A stretch of DNA of 64,000 nt from Deinococcus yavapaiensis KR-236 (GCF_003217515.1 NZ_QJSX01000015.1:62001-126000), one strand, 5' to 3'. Counted from the stretch's first letter, positions 54,523 to 63,643 are shown. The notes: a model not told the origin generated them from the sequence alone. Translations and numbers: made by a program.

Positions 54523-55286
54523 GCGCCCGACCCGTGAGCGCCGTTCCCGTCAAAATTTTCGAAGCGCACAAGGCGCGCATGCGCGACCTCGCACGGAACT
54601 ACGCGCGAGGTCTCAAAGGCCGCGACATGGAAGCCTTCGCCGAGCACCTCGGCGCCAAGCTCGTGTACATGGACCTCGGCGAGCGCGATGGAGCCTTCGA
54701 CCCGGATCACAACGTCATCCTCGTCAACTCGAGCGTCACGCGTGAGCGGCAGCGCTTCACCGTCGCACACGAAGTCAGCCACGCCTTGCTGCTGGGCGAC
54801 GAGGACTTGCTGTCGGACTTGCACGACGCCTTCGACGGCGACGACCTCGAAAACGCCATCGAGACGCTGTGCAACGTCGGCGCGTCGGCGATCCTCGTAC
54901 CCGACGAACTCTTGCGCGCGTGCGTGGAACGGCACGGCGCGACCGGTCAAGTCATCGCCGACATCGCCCGTAAAGCCGAGGTGAGCGCGCAAGTCGCGCT
55001 CTACGCCCTTGCGGACTTCGTGCGGACACCCGCGATCTTCGCGGTGTGCGGCGCGCCGGGCGGCGCTCTCGTCGTGCAGGCGAGCGCGGCGACGTCGTCC
55101 ATGCGCTACTCGTTGAGTTCGGGCACGCCGATTCCGAGCGGTCATCCGATCGACACGGCCTACCGCACGGGCCTTGCAATCGAAGAGGCAAGTTTCTTTC
55201 CGTTTCGCAGCGGAAAGCGCATGCCCGCCCTCGTGAGCGCCTACCCGCTGCGCGGACGGGTGTACGCGGCCTTCGAGGAGAGATGA
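54519..55286 (+). CDS. irrE: IrrE/PprI metalloprotease, master switch of the radiation response
   Basis: Zinc protease (255 aa) that cleaves the repressor DdrO after DNA damage, releasing the radiation/desiccation regulon. The HExxH motif is HEVSH (84-88), and Glu115 in AIETLCN sits 31 residues after His84 as the third ligand. The N-terminal protease domain, a helix-turn-helix-like part (about 130-170) and a C-terminal GAF-like domain are present (ending PFRSGKRMPALVSAYPLRG). It is shorter than characterised homologues, which carry N- or C-terminal extensions. GTG start overlaps the acyl-CoA-binding protein gene; its own stop overlaps folP. Confidence 0.95.
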   Translation: MSARPVSAVPVKIFEAHKARMRDLARNYARGLKGRDMEAFAEHLGAKLVYMDLGERDGAFDPDHNVILVNSSVTRERQRFTVAHEVSHALLLGDEDLLSDLHDAFDGDDLENAIETLCNVGASAILVPDELLRACVERHGATGQVIADIARKAEVSAQVALYALADFVRTPAIFAVCGAPGGALVVQASAATSSMRYSLSSGTPIPSGHPIDTAYRTGLAIEEASFFPFRSGKRMPALVSAYPLRGRVYAAFEER

Positions 55287-56170
55287 GCGACGCTTCGCTC
55301 GCGGTGCACGAGCTGCGCTTCGGTTTTCCGGTGCCCGGCGCCGTACCTCTTGACAACGGCTTGTATCGCCTCGCTTGGCGCGGCGCGGCCGTCATGGGCA
55401 TCCTCAACGTGACACCCGATTCGTTCAGCGATGGCGGACGCTACACTACAGTCGACGATCTGCTGAACGCCGCGCGCCGCATGCTCGACGCCGGAGCCCT
55501 ATTCCTCGACGTGGGCGGCGAGTCCACGCGACCCGGAGCGCAACCCGTGAGCGAGGACGAGGAGTGGCGACGCGTCGGGCCGATCATCGAACGATTGACG
55601 CGCGAAGGCCGTGGCGTCATCAGCGTCGATACGATGAAGCCGGGCGTGGCAAGGGCGGCTTTGGAAGTTGGAGCGCACCTCGTGAACGACGTGACGGGGC
55701 TGCGGCAGCCAGCCATGCTGCGCCTCTGCGCCGAGCGCCGAGCGCCGGCCGTCGTGATGCACATGCGCGGCGAACCGCGCACGATGCAACGCGAACCTCG
55801 CTACGACGACGTCGCCGCCGAAGTCACGGCGTTCTTGCGCAGGCGTGCCGAGGCGGCCTTGCAGGCGGGCGTGCCGAGCGTCGCCGTCGACCCCGGCCTG
55901 GGATTCGGCAAGACCGTCGAACACAACCTCGCGCTGCTGCGCGCCTTGCCGGAACTCGTCTCGCTGGGCTGCCCCGTGCTGGTGGGCGCGTCGCGCAAGA
56001 AGATGATCGACGTCCTCGCGAACGTCCCGAAGGCGAGCGACCGCGATCCCGGCTCGATCGCTTTGCACTTGCACGCGGCGTCGAGCGGAGCGGCGATCGT
56101 GCGCGTGCACGACGTGCCGAGCCACGTTCAAGCGTTGCGCGTACACGAGGCGCTACACTCCCGGTCATGA
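55283..56170 (+). CDS. folP: Dihydropteroate synthase
   Basis: Joins p-aminobenzoate to the pterin in folate synthesis (295 aa, the sulfonamide target). MGILNVTPDSFSDGG, FLDVGGESTRPGA, VSVDTMKP-like ISVDTMKP, DPGLGFGKT and VGASRKKMI are present. It begins by overlapping the irrE stop (ATGA) and ends overlapping folB. The irrE-folP-folB-folK order matches Deinococcus radiodurans. Confidence 0.95.
   Translation: MSDASLAVHELRFGFPVPGAVPLDNGLYRLAWRGAAVMGILNVTPDSFSDGGRYTTVDDLLNAARRMLDAGALFLDVGGESTRPGAQPVSEDEEWRRVGPIIERLTREGRGVISVDTMKPGVARAALEVGAHLVNDVTGLRQPAMLRLCAERRAPAVVMHMRGEPRTMQREPRYDDVAAEVTAFLRRRAEAALQAGVPSVAVDPGLGFGKTVEHNLALLRALPELVSLGCPVLVGASRKKMIDVLANVPKASDRDPGSIALHLHAASSGAAIVRVHDVPSHVQALRVHEALHSRS
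56154..56159 (+). promoter_or_regulatory. Possible internal -10 box (TACACT) before folB
   Basis: Seven bases before the folB ATG, inside the end of folP, so folB may also be expressed leaderless. Confidence 0.35.
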
Positions 56171-56553
56171 GCGGTGTCAAGAGCGGTCGGACCGGCACGG
56201 TCGTGCTGTCCGGCATGGAGTTTCACGGTCGGCACGGAGTGTTCGACGAGGAGGCAGTGTTCGGTGCGCGCTTCGTCGTGGACGTCGAAATGCACTTCGA
56301 CTTCACGGACCTTCGAGACGACATCGACGCGACGGTCAACTACGCGGCGGTCTACGACACGGTGCGCGACGAGGCGACGAATCGGCGCTATAAGCTCATC
56401 GAAGTGCTCGCCGAGCGCCTCGCCGCACGTCTCTTGTCCGAGCAGACGCGGCTCGACGAGCTGACCGTGCGCGTGCACAAGCCGCACGCGCCGCTTTCCG
56501 GCGTCTTTCGCGACGTGTACGCCGAGGTGACGAGACGAAGGACCGAGCAATGA
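56167..56553 (+). CDS. folB: Dihydroneopterin aldolase
   Basis: Converts dihydroneopterin to 6-hydroxymethyl-dihydropterin (128 aa). Catalytic motif GMEFHGRHGVFDEE with the Glu near residue 19, and the TVRVHKPHAP end with the catalytic Lys. ATG overlaps the folP stop. Confidence 0.95.
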   Translation: MSGVKSGRTGTVVLSGMEFHGRHGVFDEEAVFGARFVVDVEMHFDFTDLRDDIDATVNYAAVYDTVRDEATNRRYKLIEVLAERLAARLLSEQTRLDELTVRVHKPHAPLSGVFRDVYAEVTRRRTEQ

Positions 56554-57059
56554 GGAGCGAGCAGGGCGCGTCGCTCGCCTTGATCGCGCTCGGCGCGAAC
56601 CTCGGTGAGCCCGTCGAAGCCTTGCGGTTCGCACGGCGCGAGCTCGCTCAGGTCGGTGAAGTCGAGGCGGCGTCGCGCCTGTACCGCACCGCGCCGGTCG
56701 GAGGTCCCCCCGATCAACCGCCGTACGTGAACGCCGCCTTGGCCTTGCGAACGACGTTGGAGCCACGCGCTTTGCTGAGCGTGCTGCTCGACGTCGAGCG
56801 TGTGGCGGGTCGGGTGCGCCGCGAGCGCTGGGGGCCGCGGGTGCTCGACCTCGATTTGCTCGCCGTGAACGACGTGCGAATGGCGACGCCCGACCTCACG
56901 CTGCCGCACCCGCGTCTGCTCGAGCGCGCGTTCGTGCTCGCTCCCCTCGCCGACGTGGCGCCTTTGTGGCAGCACCCCGAAGTTCATGTCACGGTGCTCG
57001 GCGCGTTGAGCGCCGTGTCTCGCGACGGCATCGAAATTCTAGATGAAGCTTGGTTCTAG
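56550..57059 (+). CDS. folK: Hydroxymethyl-dihydropterin pyrophosphokinase
   Basis: Activates hydroxymethyl-dihydropterin with ATP (169 aa). It has LIALGANLGEP, YRTAPVGGPPDQPPYVNAAL, ERWGPRVLDLDLL and LPHPRLLERAFVLAPLADVAP, all typical. Overlaps folB by four bases. Last gene of this operon. Confidence 0.95.
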   Translation: MRSEQGASLALIALGANLGEPVEALRFARRELAQVGEVEAASRLYRTAPVGGPPDQPPYVNAALALRTTLEPRALLSVLLDVERVAGRVRRERWGPRVLDLDLLAVNDVRMATPDLTLPHPRLLERAFVLAPLADVAPLWQHPEVHVTVLGALSAVSRDGIEILDEAWF

Positions 57060-57083
57060 ACGCTTCTCATCCCAAGGGGTCGA

Positions 57084-57089
57084 TATACT
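57084..57089 (+). promoter_or_regulatory. -10 box (TATACT) of the PASTA gene
   Basis: Eight bases before the ATG at 57098. Confidence 0.5.
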
Positions 57090-57097
57090 GAGCGCGA

Positions 57098-58864
57098 ATG
57101 GCGCGGATCGACGGCAAATACGAAGAACTGGGAGAACTCTCCCGACAGGGCGACGAGACACTGCTCGCCGTGAAAAGCGACCAAGGCGAGGCGTTGCGGC
57201 TCGGTTGGTTCGACGTCTCCACACCCGCCGCGCGCGCCAGCTTTCACCGCTACCGCGCGGCTCTGCGCGACCTCTCCCCGGCAGGATTGGCGGACGTCGT
57301 CGCGCGGCCCGGCGCCTACTACTCCCTGTGGAAGCCGGTCGAAGGCGCGCTCCTCGCCGACTTCCTCGCGAGCGGCACGAAAGACGAGGAAGCCGTCGAC
57401 GCGCTCGGTGAACTCGCTCAGAAGCTCGCGAGGCACGGCTACGCCCTGAGTGACGCCGAAATCGTGATGCAAGGCAACACGCCCATCGTCGCGCGCCTCG
57501 CCCCGCTCGAGCGTTCTACCGAAGAGGTCGCCTCGCTGAACGCTCCTCTGCTCGCGCAGCTTTCGAACGGCAAGGTTCGGCGCCGCCGTGAGAAGCGGCC
57601 GAGGCGACGCCTCACGATCTGGGGTGTACTGCCGGGCCTGCTGTTCTTGGCTGGCGCGGGTTATCTCGGCGTGCAAGCCGCTCAGATCTACCTCAATCCA
57701 CCGGTGAGCAGCGTGCCGAGCGTGGCGGGCCAAGACGCCCAAAGCGCCGCGAGCACCCTCGTGAAAGCCGGGTACCGCGTGACCTTCGCGCGTGGCGAAG
57801 AAGCCGACGCCCGCCTCGGAAGCGTCATCGGGCAAGACCCCGAGGCGGGTTCGTCTCTGCATACGGGACGGCTCGTGACGCTGACCGTGAACGATCCGCC
57901 GCCCCTCACCGTGCCGCGCGTCGAGGACCTCAGCCTCGATCAAGCGAGAAGCGCCCTCGCGGAAGCGCAACTGCGCCTCGGTGACGTCACCACCGTCGAC
58001 GGAGGCGCGACGAACACCGAGAAGGGTCGCATCGTGGCGCAGTTGCCGCCCGCCGGAACCACGATCGCGCGTGGGCAGCGCGTGCGCGTGCTCGTGTCGA
58101 GCGGAATTCAAGCGAGGCAGACGTGGCTGCCCGACCTCGGCGGCATGACCTTCGAGCAAGCGCGCGACTTCGTTCGCAACGCGGGGCTCGTCGTGACGCG
58201 CGTCGTGCAGCAGACGTCCGACAAGCCCGAGAGCACGGTGCTCGCGCAAGACCCGAAGCCTTACGCGAAAGTCGACGCGGGCACGCCCGTCGTGCTGACG
58301 ATCGCGAAAGCGGCGGTCGCCGCGCCCGCCACGCCCGTCCCGGAGCTACCGCTGCCGCCGCAACCCCGTCCGGTCACGCCGTCCGACGCCGCGCCGAGCG
58401 AGCAGCCCTCCACGCCCGCCGACGAGACGAGCACGCCCGACACGGCGACCACGCCGGACGAGGCGAGCACGCCCAGCACCACGCCCACCGAGACGAGCAC
58501 GCCCGACACGGCGACCACGTCTGCTGAAACGAGCACGCCCGACGCGACGCCTCCCGCGGAGGCCACGACGCCCGACACCACCGCCCCGAGTGACACGGCG
58601 CCCAGCACGAACGACACGCCGGACGCCGCAGTCGACAGCGCTCCCACGCGGGCCGTGCAACTCGACTACACCTTTCCCACCACGTTGCCCGAGGGCACAG
58701 TGCAGATCGTCGTGACGGACGCGGACGGCGAGCGCGCCCTCGACTTCTCGCAGCCGTCGAGCGCCGTCGCGGGCGCTCGGGCCGAGGGGGAAGTCACCGT
58801 GCGCGGAGACGCCACGTTCAGCGTTCGTGTCGACGGAACCGAAGTCGGGACGTTCACGCGCTAA
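57098..58864 (+). CDS. PASTA-domain membrane protein with degenerate kinase-like N-terminus
   Basis: A 588-aa protein. The cytoplasmic N-terminus (about 1-165) follows the outline of a PknB-type kinase (GKYEELGELS, TLLAVKSDQGE, PVEGALLADFL, then ARHGYALSDAEIVMQGNTPIVARLAP where HRD and DFG should be) but lacks the catalytic residues. One membrane helix (about 172-196) leads to three PASTA domains outside (about 200-267, 268-337, 342-407), a Thr/Pro/Asp-rich low-complexity stretch (about 410-520), and a final beta domain. It probably senses cell-wall fragments without kinase activity. Confidence 0.85.
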   Translation: MARIDGKYEELGELSRQGDETLLAVKSDQGEALRLGWFDVSTPAARASFHRYRAALRDLSPAGLADVVARPGAYYSLWKPVEGALLADFLASGTKDEEAVDALGELAQKLARHGYALSDAEIVMQGNTPIVARLAPLERSTEEVASLNAPLLAQLSNGKVRRRREKRPRRRLTIWGVLPGLLFLAGAGYLGVQAAQIYLNPPVSSVPSVAGQDAQSAASTLVKAGYRVTFARGEEADARLGSVIGQDPEAGSSLHTGRLVTLTVNDPPPLTVPRVEDLSLDQARSALAEAQLRLGDVTTVDGGATNTEKGRIVAQLPPAGTTIARGQRVRVLVSSGIQARQTWLPDLGGMTFEQARDFVRNAGLVVTRVVQQTSDKPESTVLAQDPKPYAKVDAGTPVVLTIAKAAVAAPATPVPELPLPPQPRPVTPSDAAPSEQPSTPADETSTPDTATTPDEASTPSTTPTETSTPDTATTSAETSTPDATPPAEATTPDTTAPSDTAPSTNDTPDAAVDSAPTRAVQLDYTFPTTLPEGTVQIVVTDADGERALDFSQPSSAVAGARAEGEVTVRGDATFSVRVDGTEVGTFTR

Positions 58865-58867
58865 CTT
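58862..58867 (+). promoter_or_regulatory. -10 box (TAACTT) of the cysteine desulfurase gene
   Basis: Six bases before the GTG at 58874. It contains the stop codon of the PASTA gene. Confidence 0.4.
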
Positions 58868-58873
58868 GACGTC

Positions 58874-59998
58874 GTGTCTGACGTCTACCTCGACCACGCC
58901 GCCACCACGCCAATGACGCGCGTCGCCCTCGACGCGTACGTTCAAGCGGCCCAACTGCACGGCAACGCCGCTTCCGTGCACCGCGCGGGCCAGAAAGCGC
59001 GCGAGTTCTTGGAGGAAGGCCGCGCCGCGTTCGCCGAGTCCATCGGGGCGCATCCACTCACGATCCTCGCGAACAGCGGCGGCACCGAAGGCGACAATCA
59101 CGTCCTGTTGGGCGCCGCGAAAGGAAGAGTCGGCGGTCACGTCGTCACGTCCAGCATCGAGCACAGCGCCGTCCTCGCCGCCGCCCGCGAATTGGCGGCC
59201 AGCGGCTTCGACGTGACCTTCCTGCAGCCCGACCGCCACGGGCACGTCTCGCCCGACGCGCTGCGAGACGCGTTGCGACCCGACACCTTCCTCGTGAGCG
59301 TCCACCACGCGAACAACGAGATCGGCACGGTTCAAGACGTCGCGCGGCTCGCCGAAGTCGCGCACGAGGGCGGCGCGCTGTTCCACACGGACGCCGTTCA
59401 AAGCCTCGGCGTCCTGAGCGTGAATGTCGCCGAGTGGAACGCCGACTTCGCGACGTTCAGCGCGCACAAGTGGGGAGGCCCGAAAGGAGTCGGGTTCCTG
59501 TACGTGCGGCGCGGCTTGGAATTGCCTCCCTTGATGATCGGCGGCGGGCAGGAAAAGGGCCTGCGAGCGGGCACCCACAACGTTGCGGGCGTGTACGCGG
59601 CGGGCCTCGCCGCGCTCGACGCGAGCCGAGCGCGGCCCGAGACGTTCGAGAGGATGCGCGCGCTGCACGCGCGACTCGAAGCGCACTTGCGAGCCGCGCC
59701 GAACGTCACGTTCAACCATCCCGTCGACGGCTCTCCGAAGGTGCTGTCGGTCACGGCGAGCGGGGCGGACGGCGAGGCGTTGTTGATGAACCTCGACCTC
59801 ATGGGCGTGTACGCCAGTCTCGGAAGCGCCTGCTCGTCGGGCACGACCCTTCCAAGCCACGTTCTGAAGGCCCTCGGCCTCGGGGACGCGGACGCCAAGG
59901 CGACCGTGCGCTTCAGCTTCGGACGAGACAGCACGCTCGACGACGTCGATCGCGCCGCCGAAGCCTACCGCCAAGCGCTCGAGTTCAGCGCCTTGTAG
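58874..59998 (+). CDS. iscS: Cysteine desulfurase, IscS/NifS type
   Basis: PLP enzyme (374 aa) that takes sulfur from cysteine for iron-sulfur clusters and tRNA thiolation. YLDHAATTPM start, EHSAVL, the PLP-binding Lys199 in SAHKWGGPKG, and catalytic Cys320 in GSACSSGTT are present. No iscU or sufBCD genes are near, so it may serve general sulfur transfer. GTG start overlaps nothing but lies six bases after the -10 box. Confidence 0.93.
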   Translation: MSDVYLDHAATTPMTRVALDAYVQAAQLHGNAASVHRAGQKAREFLEEGRAAFAESIGAHPLTILANSGGTEGDNHVLLGAAKGRVGGHVVTSSIEHSAVLAAARELAASGFDVTFLQPDRHGHVSPDALRDALRPDTFLVSVHHANNEIGTVQDVARLAEVAHEGGALFHTDAVQSLGVLSVNVAEWNADFATFSAHKWGGPKGVGFLYVRRGLELPPLMIGGGQEKGLRAGTHNVAGVYAAGLAALDASRARPETFERMRALHARLEAHLRAAPNVTFNHPVDGSPKVLSVTASGADGEALLMNLDLMGVYASLGSACSSGTTLPSHVLKALGLGDADAKATVRFSFGRDSTLDDVDRAAEAYRQALEFSAL

Positions 59999-60146
59999 GA
60001 ACGAGCTTCAAGCGACCTCACGCTCCGCTCACCGCGCGCCACAACTGGAATGGGTCGCCTTCATCGTGTTCGAGCGTCCGCACCCTCGCGCACCTTGTCA
60101 GATGAGGAGCGCCGCGTGCGGCGACACTACACGGTGAGGGAAGCGC

Positions 60147-61100
60147 ATGTTCTATCACGACAACAAGCTGCAGTATCCGGTCCGCGTCGAAACACCAAAC
60201 CCCGTCTTCGCGAAGATGCTGCAGCAAGCCATCGGCGGCGTCGAAGGCGAAATTCGCGTCATGATGCAGTACCTCTTTCAAGCGTGGGGCGCGCGCGGTC
60301 CGAAAAAGTACCGCGACCTGCTGCTGGAAACGGGCACCGAGGAGATCGCGCACATCGAGATGCTGGCGACGGCCGTCGCCCTTAACCTCGAAGGCTCTCC
60401 GAACGCCGTCAAGGAAGAAGCGGCGAACCACAATCCCATGGTGGCGGCCGTTTTGGGAGGCATGAATCCGCGCCACTACCTTTCGGCGGGAATGGCCGCC
60501 CTACCCGAGAACGCCAACGGCGTGCCCTTCAACGCCTCGCACGTCTACGCCAGCGGCAACATCGTCGCGGACATGTACGCGAACGTCGCCGCCGAAAGCA
60601 CGGGACGCGTCCTCGCCACGCGCCTCTACCAGATGACGGACGACCCGGGCATGAAAGACATGCTCTCGTTCCTCATCGCACGTGACACGATGCACCAACA
60701 GCAGTGGCTCGCGGTCGTGGAGGAACTCGGAGGATACGAGGGCGCCCTGCCCATTCCCAACTCCTTTCCTCAAGAGTTGGAGCAGCGCGGTTTCAGCTAC
60801 GCGTTCGTCTCCACCGGCACGCCCGACCTCGAAACGCCTCAAGGACGCTGGACGAGCGGTCCGTCGCTCGACGGCAACGGCGAGTTCCGCGTCGAGAAAG
60901 CCCGCCCTCTCGGCGAGGAACCCGTGCTCGCGCCGCCCATGCCCGAAGGCTTCGCTCAAAAAGAGCAGATGATCGGCGGCATGGCCAAAGGAGTGAGCAA
61001 TCTCGACCCGAATTCGTCAGAAGGCATCGCCCAGCGAATCTCGGAAACGCTCGGAAACGCGGTGGACAAGTTGACGGGCGGCGAGAACCGGTCGTCGTGA
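60147..61100 (+). CDS. Manganese catalase
   Basis: Non-haem catalase (317 aa) that disproportionates hydrogen peroxide at a di-manganese centre. The ferritin-like fold carries the ligands Glu35 (GGVEGEIRV), Glu66 and His69 (EEIAHIEML), a later Glu (AAESTGRV), and His in ARDTMHQQQW. The C-terminal 60 residues are disordered and Gly/Pro/Ser-rich. It fits the Mn-based antioxidant strategy of deinococci. Transcribed alone. Confidence 0.94.
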   Translation: MFYHDNKLQYPVRVETPNPVFAKMLQQAIGGVEGEIRVMMQYLFQAWGARGPKKYRDLLLETGTEEIAHIEMLATAVALNLEGSPNAVKEEAANHNPMVAAVLGGMNPRHYLSAGMAALPENANGVPFNASHVYASGNIVADMYANVAAESTGRVLATRLYQMTDDPGMKDMLSFLIARDTMHQQQWLAVVEELGGYEGALPIPNSFPQELEQRGFSYAFVSTGTPDLETPQGRWTSGPSLDGNGEFRVEKARPLGEEPVLAPPMPEGFAQKEQMIGGMAKGVSNLDPNSSEGIAQRISETLGNAVDKLTGGENRSS

Positions 61101-61105
61101 CTTGG

Positions 61106-61146
61106 CCTTCCTCACCCTCTGCCCTAATGGCAGAGGGTGAGGAAGG
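61106..61146. terminator. 18-bp hairpin between Mn catalase and proS
   Basis: Perfect 18-bp stem (61106-61123 with 61129-61146) and a 5-base loop between convergent genes. It lacks a T-run, and its arms are strongly pyrimidine/purine biased; it may be a copied repeat element rather than only a terminator. Confidence 0.65.
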
Positions 61147-61148
61147 TG

Positions 61149-62612
61149 TCAGTACTGACGCCCGAAAATCACGCGCTTGCCGTACGCGCTCGGCTTCCCG
61201 GTGTGCACGCACACGCCTTCTTCGGGCTCTCCGAACAACTCGTCGTCCATCGGCACGTTGCGCGTTTTCGCCTTCGTCTCCTCGGCGATCTGCTTTTCGC
61301 TTTCGGGATCGCCGCAATGAAAGGCGCGCACCCACTTGCCCGCTTCGATGGCGGCCTTGAAGTCGTCGTAGGTATCGACGGTGACGGTATTTTCCTCGAG
61401 GAAGTCGAGGGCGCGGTCGTACAACGCCTGCTGAATGCGCTCCAGCCTCGCTTGCATGTGCGCGACGACGTCCGCGCGGGACACGGTCTCCTTGGCGTCC
61501 GAGTCTCGGTCTTTCACGACGACGACGCTCGCCTCTAGGTCGCGCGGCCCGAGTTCGATGCGCACGGGCACGCCCTTGAGCTCCCAATCGTTGTACTTGA
61601 AGCCGTTCGAGACGCCTTCGCGCTTGTCGACCCGCACGCGGTGACCGGCACTGGCGAGTTCGGCGGCGAGTTCGTCGGCGGCGGCGTACATCGCCTCGGT
61701 GTTGTCCTTGCGGGTGATGGGCACGATGACGACTTGAACGGGCGCGATGCGCGGGGGAAGGCGCAGGCCCTTGTCGTCTCCGTGCGTCATGATGATCGCG
61801 CCGATGATGCGGCTCGAGATCGCCCACGACGTCGTGTGAACGTAGTGCTCCTTCTGGTCGCGTCCTTGGAACTTGACTTCGAAGGCCTTCGCGAAGTTCT
61901 GCCCGAGGTAGTGGCTGGTGCCGCTTTGCAGGGCTTTGCCGTCGCGCATCATGCCCTCGATGGAGTACGTCTCCACGGCGCCCGCGAAGCGTTCGGAGTC
62001 CGTCTTGCGACCGCGGATGACGGGCAAGGCGAGGACGTCGCGCGAGTAGCGGTGGTAGAGGTCGAGTTGCTGCAGCACCTCGGCGCGCGCTTCTCCCTCG
62101 TTTTCGTGGGCCGTGTGGCCTTCTTGCCAGTAGAACTCGGCGGTACGAAGAAACAGCTTCGTGCGAAGTTCCGCGCGGAAGACGGCGCCCGCTTGGTAGT
62201 GCAAGAAGGGCAGGTCGCGGTACGAGTTGAGCCACTGCGCCCACATGTGCCCGATGATCGTCTCGGAGGTGGGCCGCATCACGTAGGGTTCCTCGAGGAC
62301 TTCCGTGCCGATCTTCGTGACGGTGAACAGCTCGGGCGCGAAGCCTTCGACGTGGTCGGCTTCCTTCGTGATGAAGTTCATGGGAATGAGCGTCGGAAAG
62401 AGCAGTCCCTCGTGGCCGGTGGCGCGGAAGGCGTCCTCCATGTCGCGGTTGATGCGTTCCCAAACGGCGTAGCCGTAAGGTTTGACGACCATGCAGCCGC
62501 GCACGGGGCTGTAGTCGGCGAGGTCCGCCTTGATGACGACCTGGTTGTACCACTCGTTGAAGTCCTCGCTTTGCAAGGGCACACCGTATTGAGCTGCTTT
62601 CGCGTCCGTCAT
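61149..62612 (-). CDS. proS: Prolyl-tRNA synthetase (archaeal/eukaryotic type)
   Basis: Charges tRNA-Pro (487 aa). The class II motifs VMRPTSETIIGHMW, FRAELRTKLFLRTAEFYWQEGHTAH (split) and the archaeal-type C-terminal anticodon and zinc-like domain ending KRVIFGRQY are present. There is no editing insertion between motifs 2 and 3, which marks the archaeal/eukaryotic form common in Deinococcus-Thermus. The ATG follows a TAGACT box by seven bases. Confidence 0.95.
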   Translation of the reverse strand: MTDAKAAQYGVPLQSEDFNEWYNQVVIKADLADYSPVRGCMVVKPYGYAVWERINRDMEDAFRATGHEGLLFPTLIPMNFITKEADHVEGFAPELFTVTKIGTEVLEEPYVMRPTSETIIGHMWAQWLNSYRDLPFLHYQAGAVFRAELRTKLFLRTAEFYWQEGHTAHENEGEARAEVLQQLDLYHRYSRDVLALPVIRGRKTDSERFAGAVETYSIEGMMRDGKALQSGTSHYLGQNFAKAFEVKFQGRDQKEHYVHTTSWAISSRIIGAIIMTHGDDKGLRLPPRIAPVQVVIVPITRKDNTEAMYAAADELAAELASAGHRVRVDKREGVSNGFKYNDWELKGVPVRIELGPRDLEASVVVVKDRDSDAKETVSRADVVAHMQARLERIQQALYDRALDFLEENTVTVDTYDDFKAAIEAGKWVRAFHCGDPESEKQIAEETKAKTRNVPMDDELFGEPEEGVCVHTGKPSAYGKRVIFGRQY

Positions 62613-62619
62613 GCAGCAG

Positions 62620-62625
62620 AGTCTA
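62620..62625 (-). promoter_or_regulatory. -10 box (TAGACT) of proS
   Basis: Seven bases upstream of the ATG at 62612. Confidence 0.5.
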
Positions 62626-62690
62626 TCAAGGGGAACTCGGCCTCAGCCATTTGGCGGGCGTCGCCCGTGCAAGCGGCGCGCGAGCTCGCA

Positions 62691-63635
62691 TCAACGACCG
62701 AAGCTTTCGAGTCGGACGTCGAAGCGGCCCGGCTGAATCGCTTCGGACGTCATCGACAGGCGGCCTTGCAAGTCGCGCTCTTGAAAGCGGACGTCGAAGC
62801 TCGCGACGACCTCGCCGTTCGATCGGACTTCTCGTCCGGTGAGGCGCCACCCGGCCTTACGAAGCTCCTCGACGTAATGATCGAAGACGTGCTCGGCGGA
62901 GCCCGAGGTGAAGATCGTCGCGGTGTCCTTGGCGAAATCGGTCGAGGCGCGCGAGCCTGTTTCGCGCACGCGGGCGTCCGGAGGGGGAGCGAGGCGTGGC
63001 AAGGACCCGTTCGCGAAGGGAGTTCGTCGTCCGCCGGGCGGCGCGGAGTTGGAGGCACCGTCGTTCGCGAGCGGAGGGCGCGCGAGGCTGCTCGAAAGGA
63101 GGGCGAGCGACGTGGAGGTGGAAAGCTCGCGGTCCATGGAGAGGGTCACGCTCGTCGTTCCGTGATGTTCCGAGGAGAAGTAGCTGAGATGGCGCTCGCC
63201 CTTGAGGTACGTCGTGACCGGGACGCCGCGAACGGAGCCGGACGTGAAGGCGTTTCGGCTCGACGCGACGACCGCCGAGTCCTTGTCTTGCCAACCTGTC
63301 TGGCGCAAGGCGGCAGTCATGACCGCTTCGACGTGCGCCGCGCGGGCGGTCGTGACGAGGTGGCTCTGGATGTAGGGACCGTAAGCGTTGCTCGGCGCTC
63401 CTTGCACGACGCTGCCGATGACGCGAAGGTTCGGCAGCGTCTTGAGGCTCGCCCCGAAGTCGCGCTCGATTTCGGCGGGCAGGGCTCCGGGCATGAACTG
63501 CGCGGCGTCGGAAATGCCGAGGGCGCGTTGCAAAAGCTCGCGTTCTTGCGGCGTGGCCTGTTCGAGCAGTTGGGCTTGCGTAGTGCCTAAAGCGAGCATC
63601 GCGAGGAGCGCAAGGGCGTTCGAGGTTCGCTTCAT
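62691..63635 (-). CDS. Secreted protein of unknown function
   Basis: A 314-aa protein with a signal peptide (MKRTSNALALLAMLALGTTQAQ). After it, helical and beta segments (about 25-160) precede a low-complexity Ser/Pro/Arg linker (about 170-220) and a C-terminal alpha/beta domain (about 230-314). No family is recognised. A TAAGTT box lies eight bases before the ATG. Confidence 0.75.
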   Translation of the reverse strand: MKRTSNALALLAMLALGTTQAQLLEQATPQERELLQRALGISDAAQFMPGALPAEIERDFGASLKTLPNLRVIGSVVQGAPSNAYGPYIQSHLVTTARAAHVEAVMTAALRQTGWQDKDSAVVASSRNAFTSGSVRGVPVTTYLKGERHLSYFSSEHHGTTSVTLSMDRELSTSTSLALLSSSLARPPLANDGASNSAPPGGRRTPFANGSLPRLAPPPDARVRETGSRASTDFAKDTATIFTSGSAEHVFDHYVEELRKAGWRLTGREVRSNGEVVASFDVRFQERDLQGRLSMTSEAIQPGRFDVRLESFGR

Positions 63636-63643
63636 ATCTTCTC

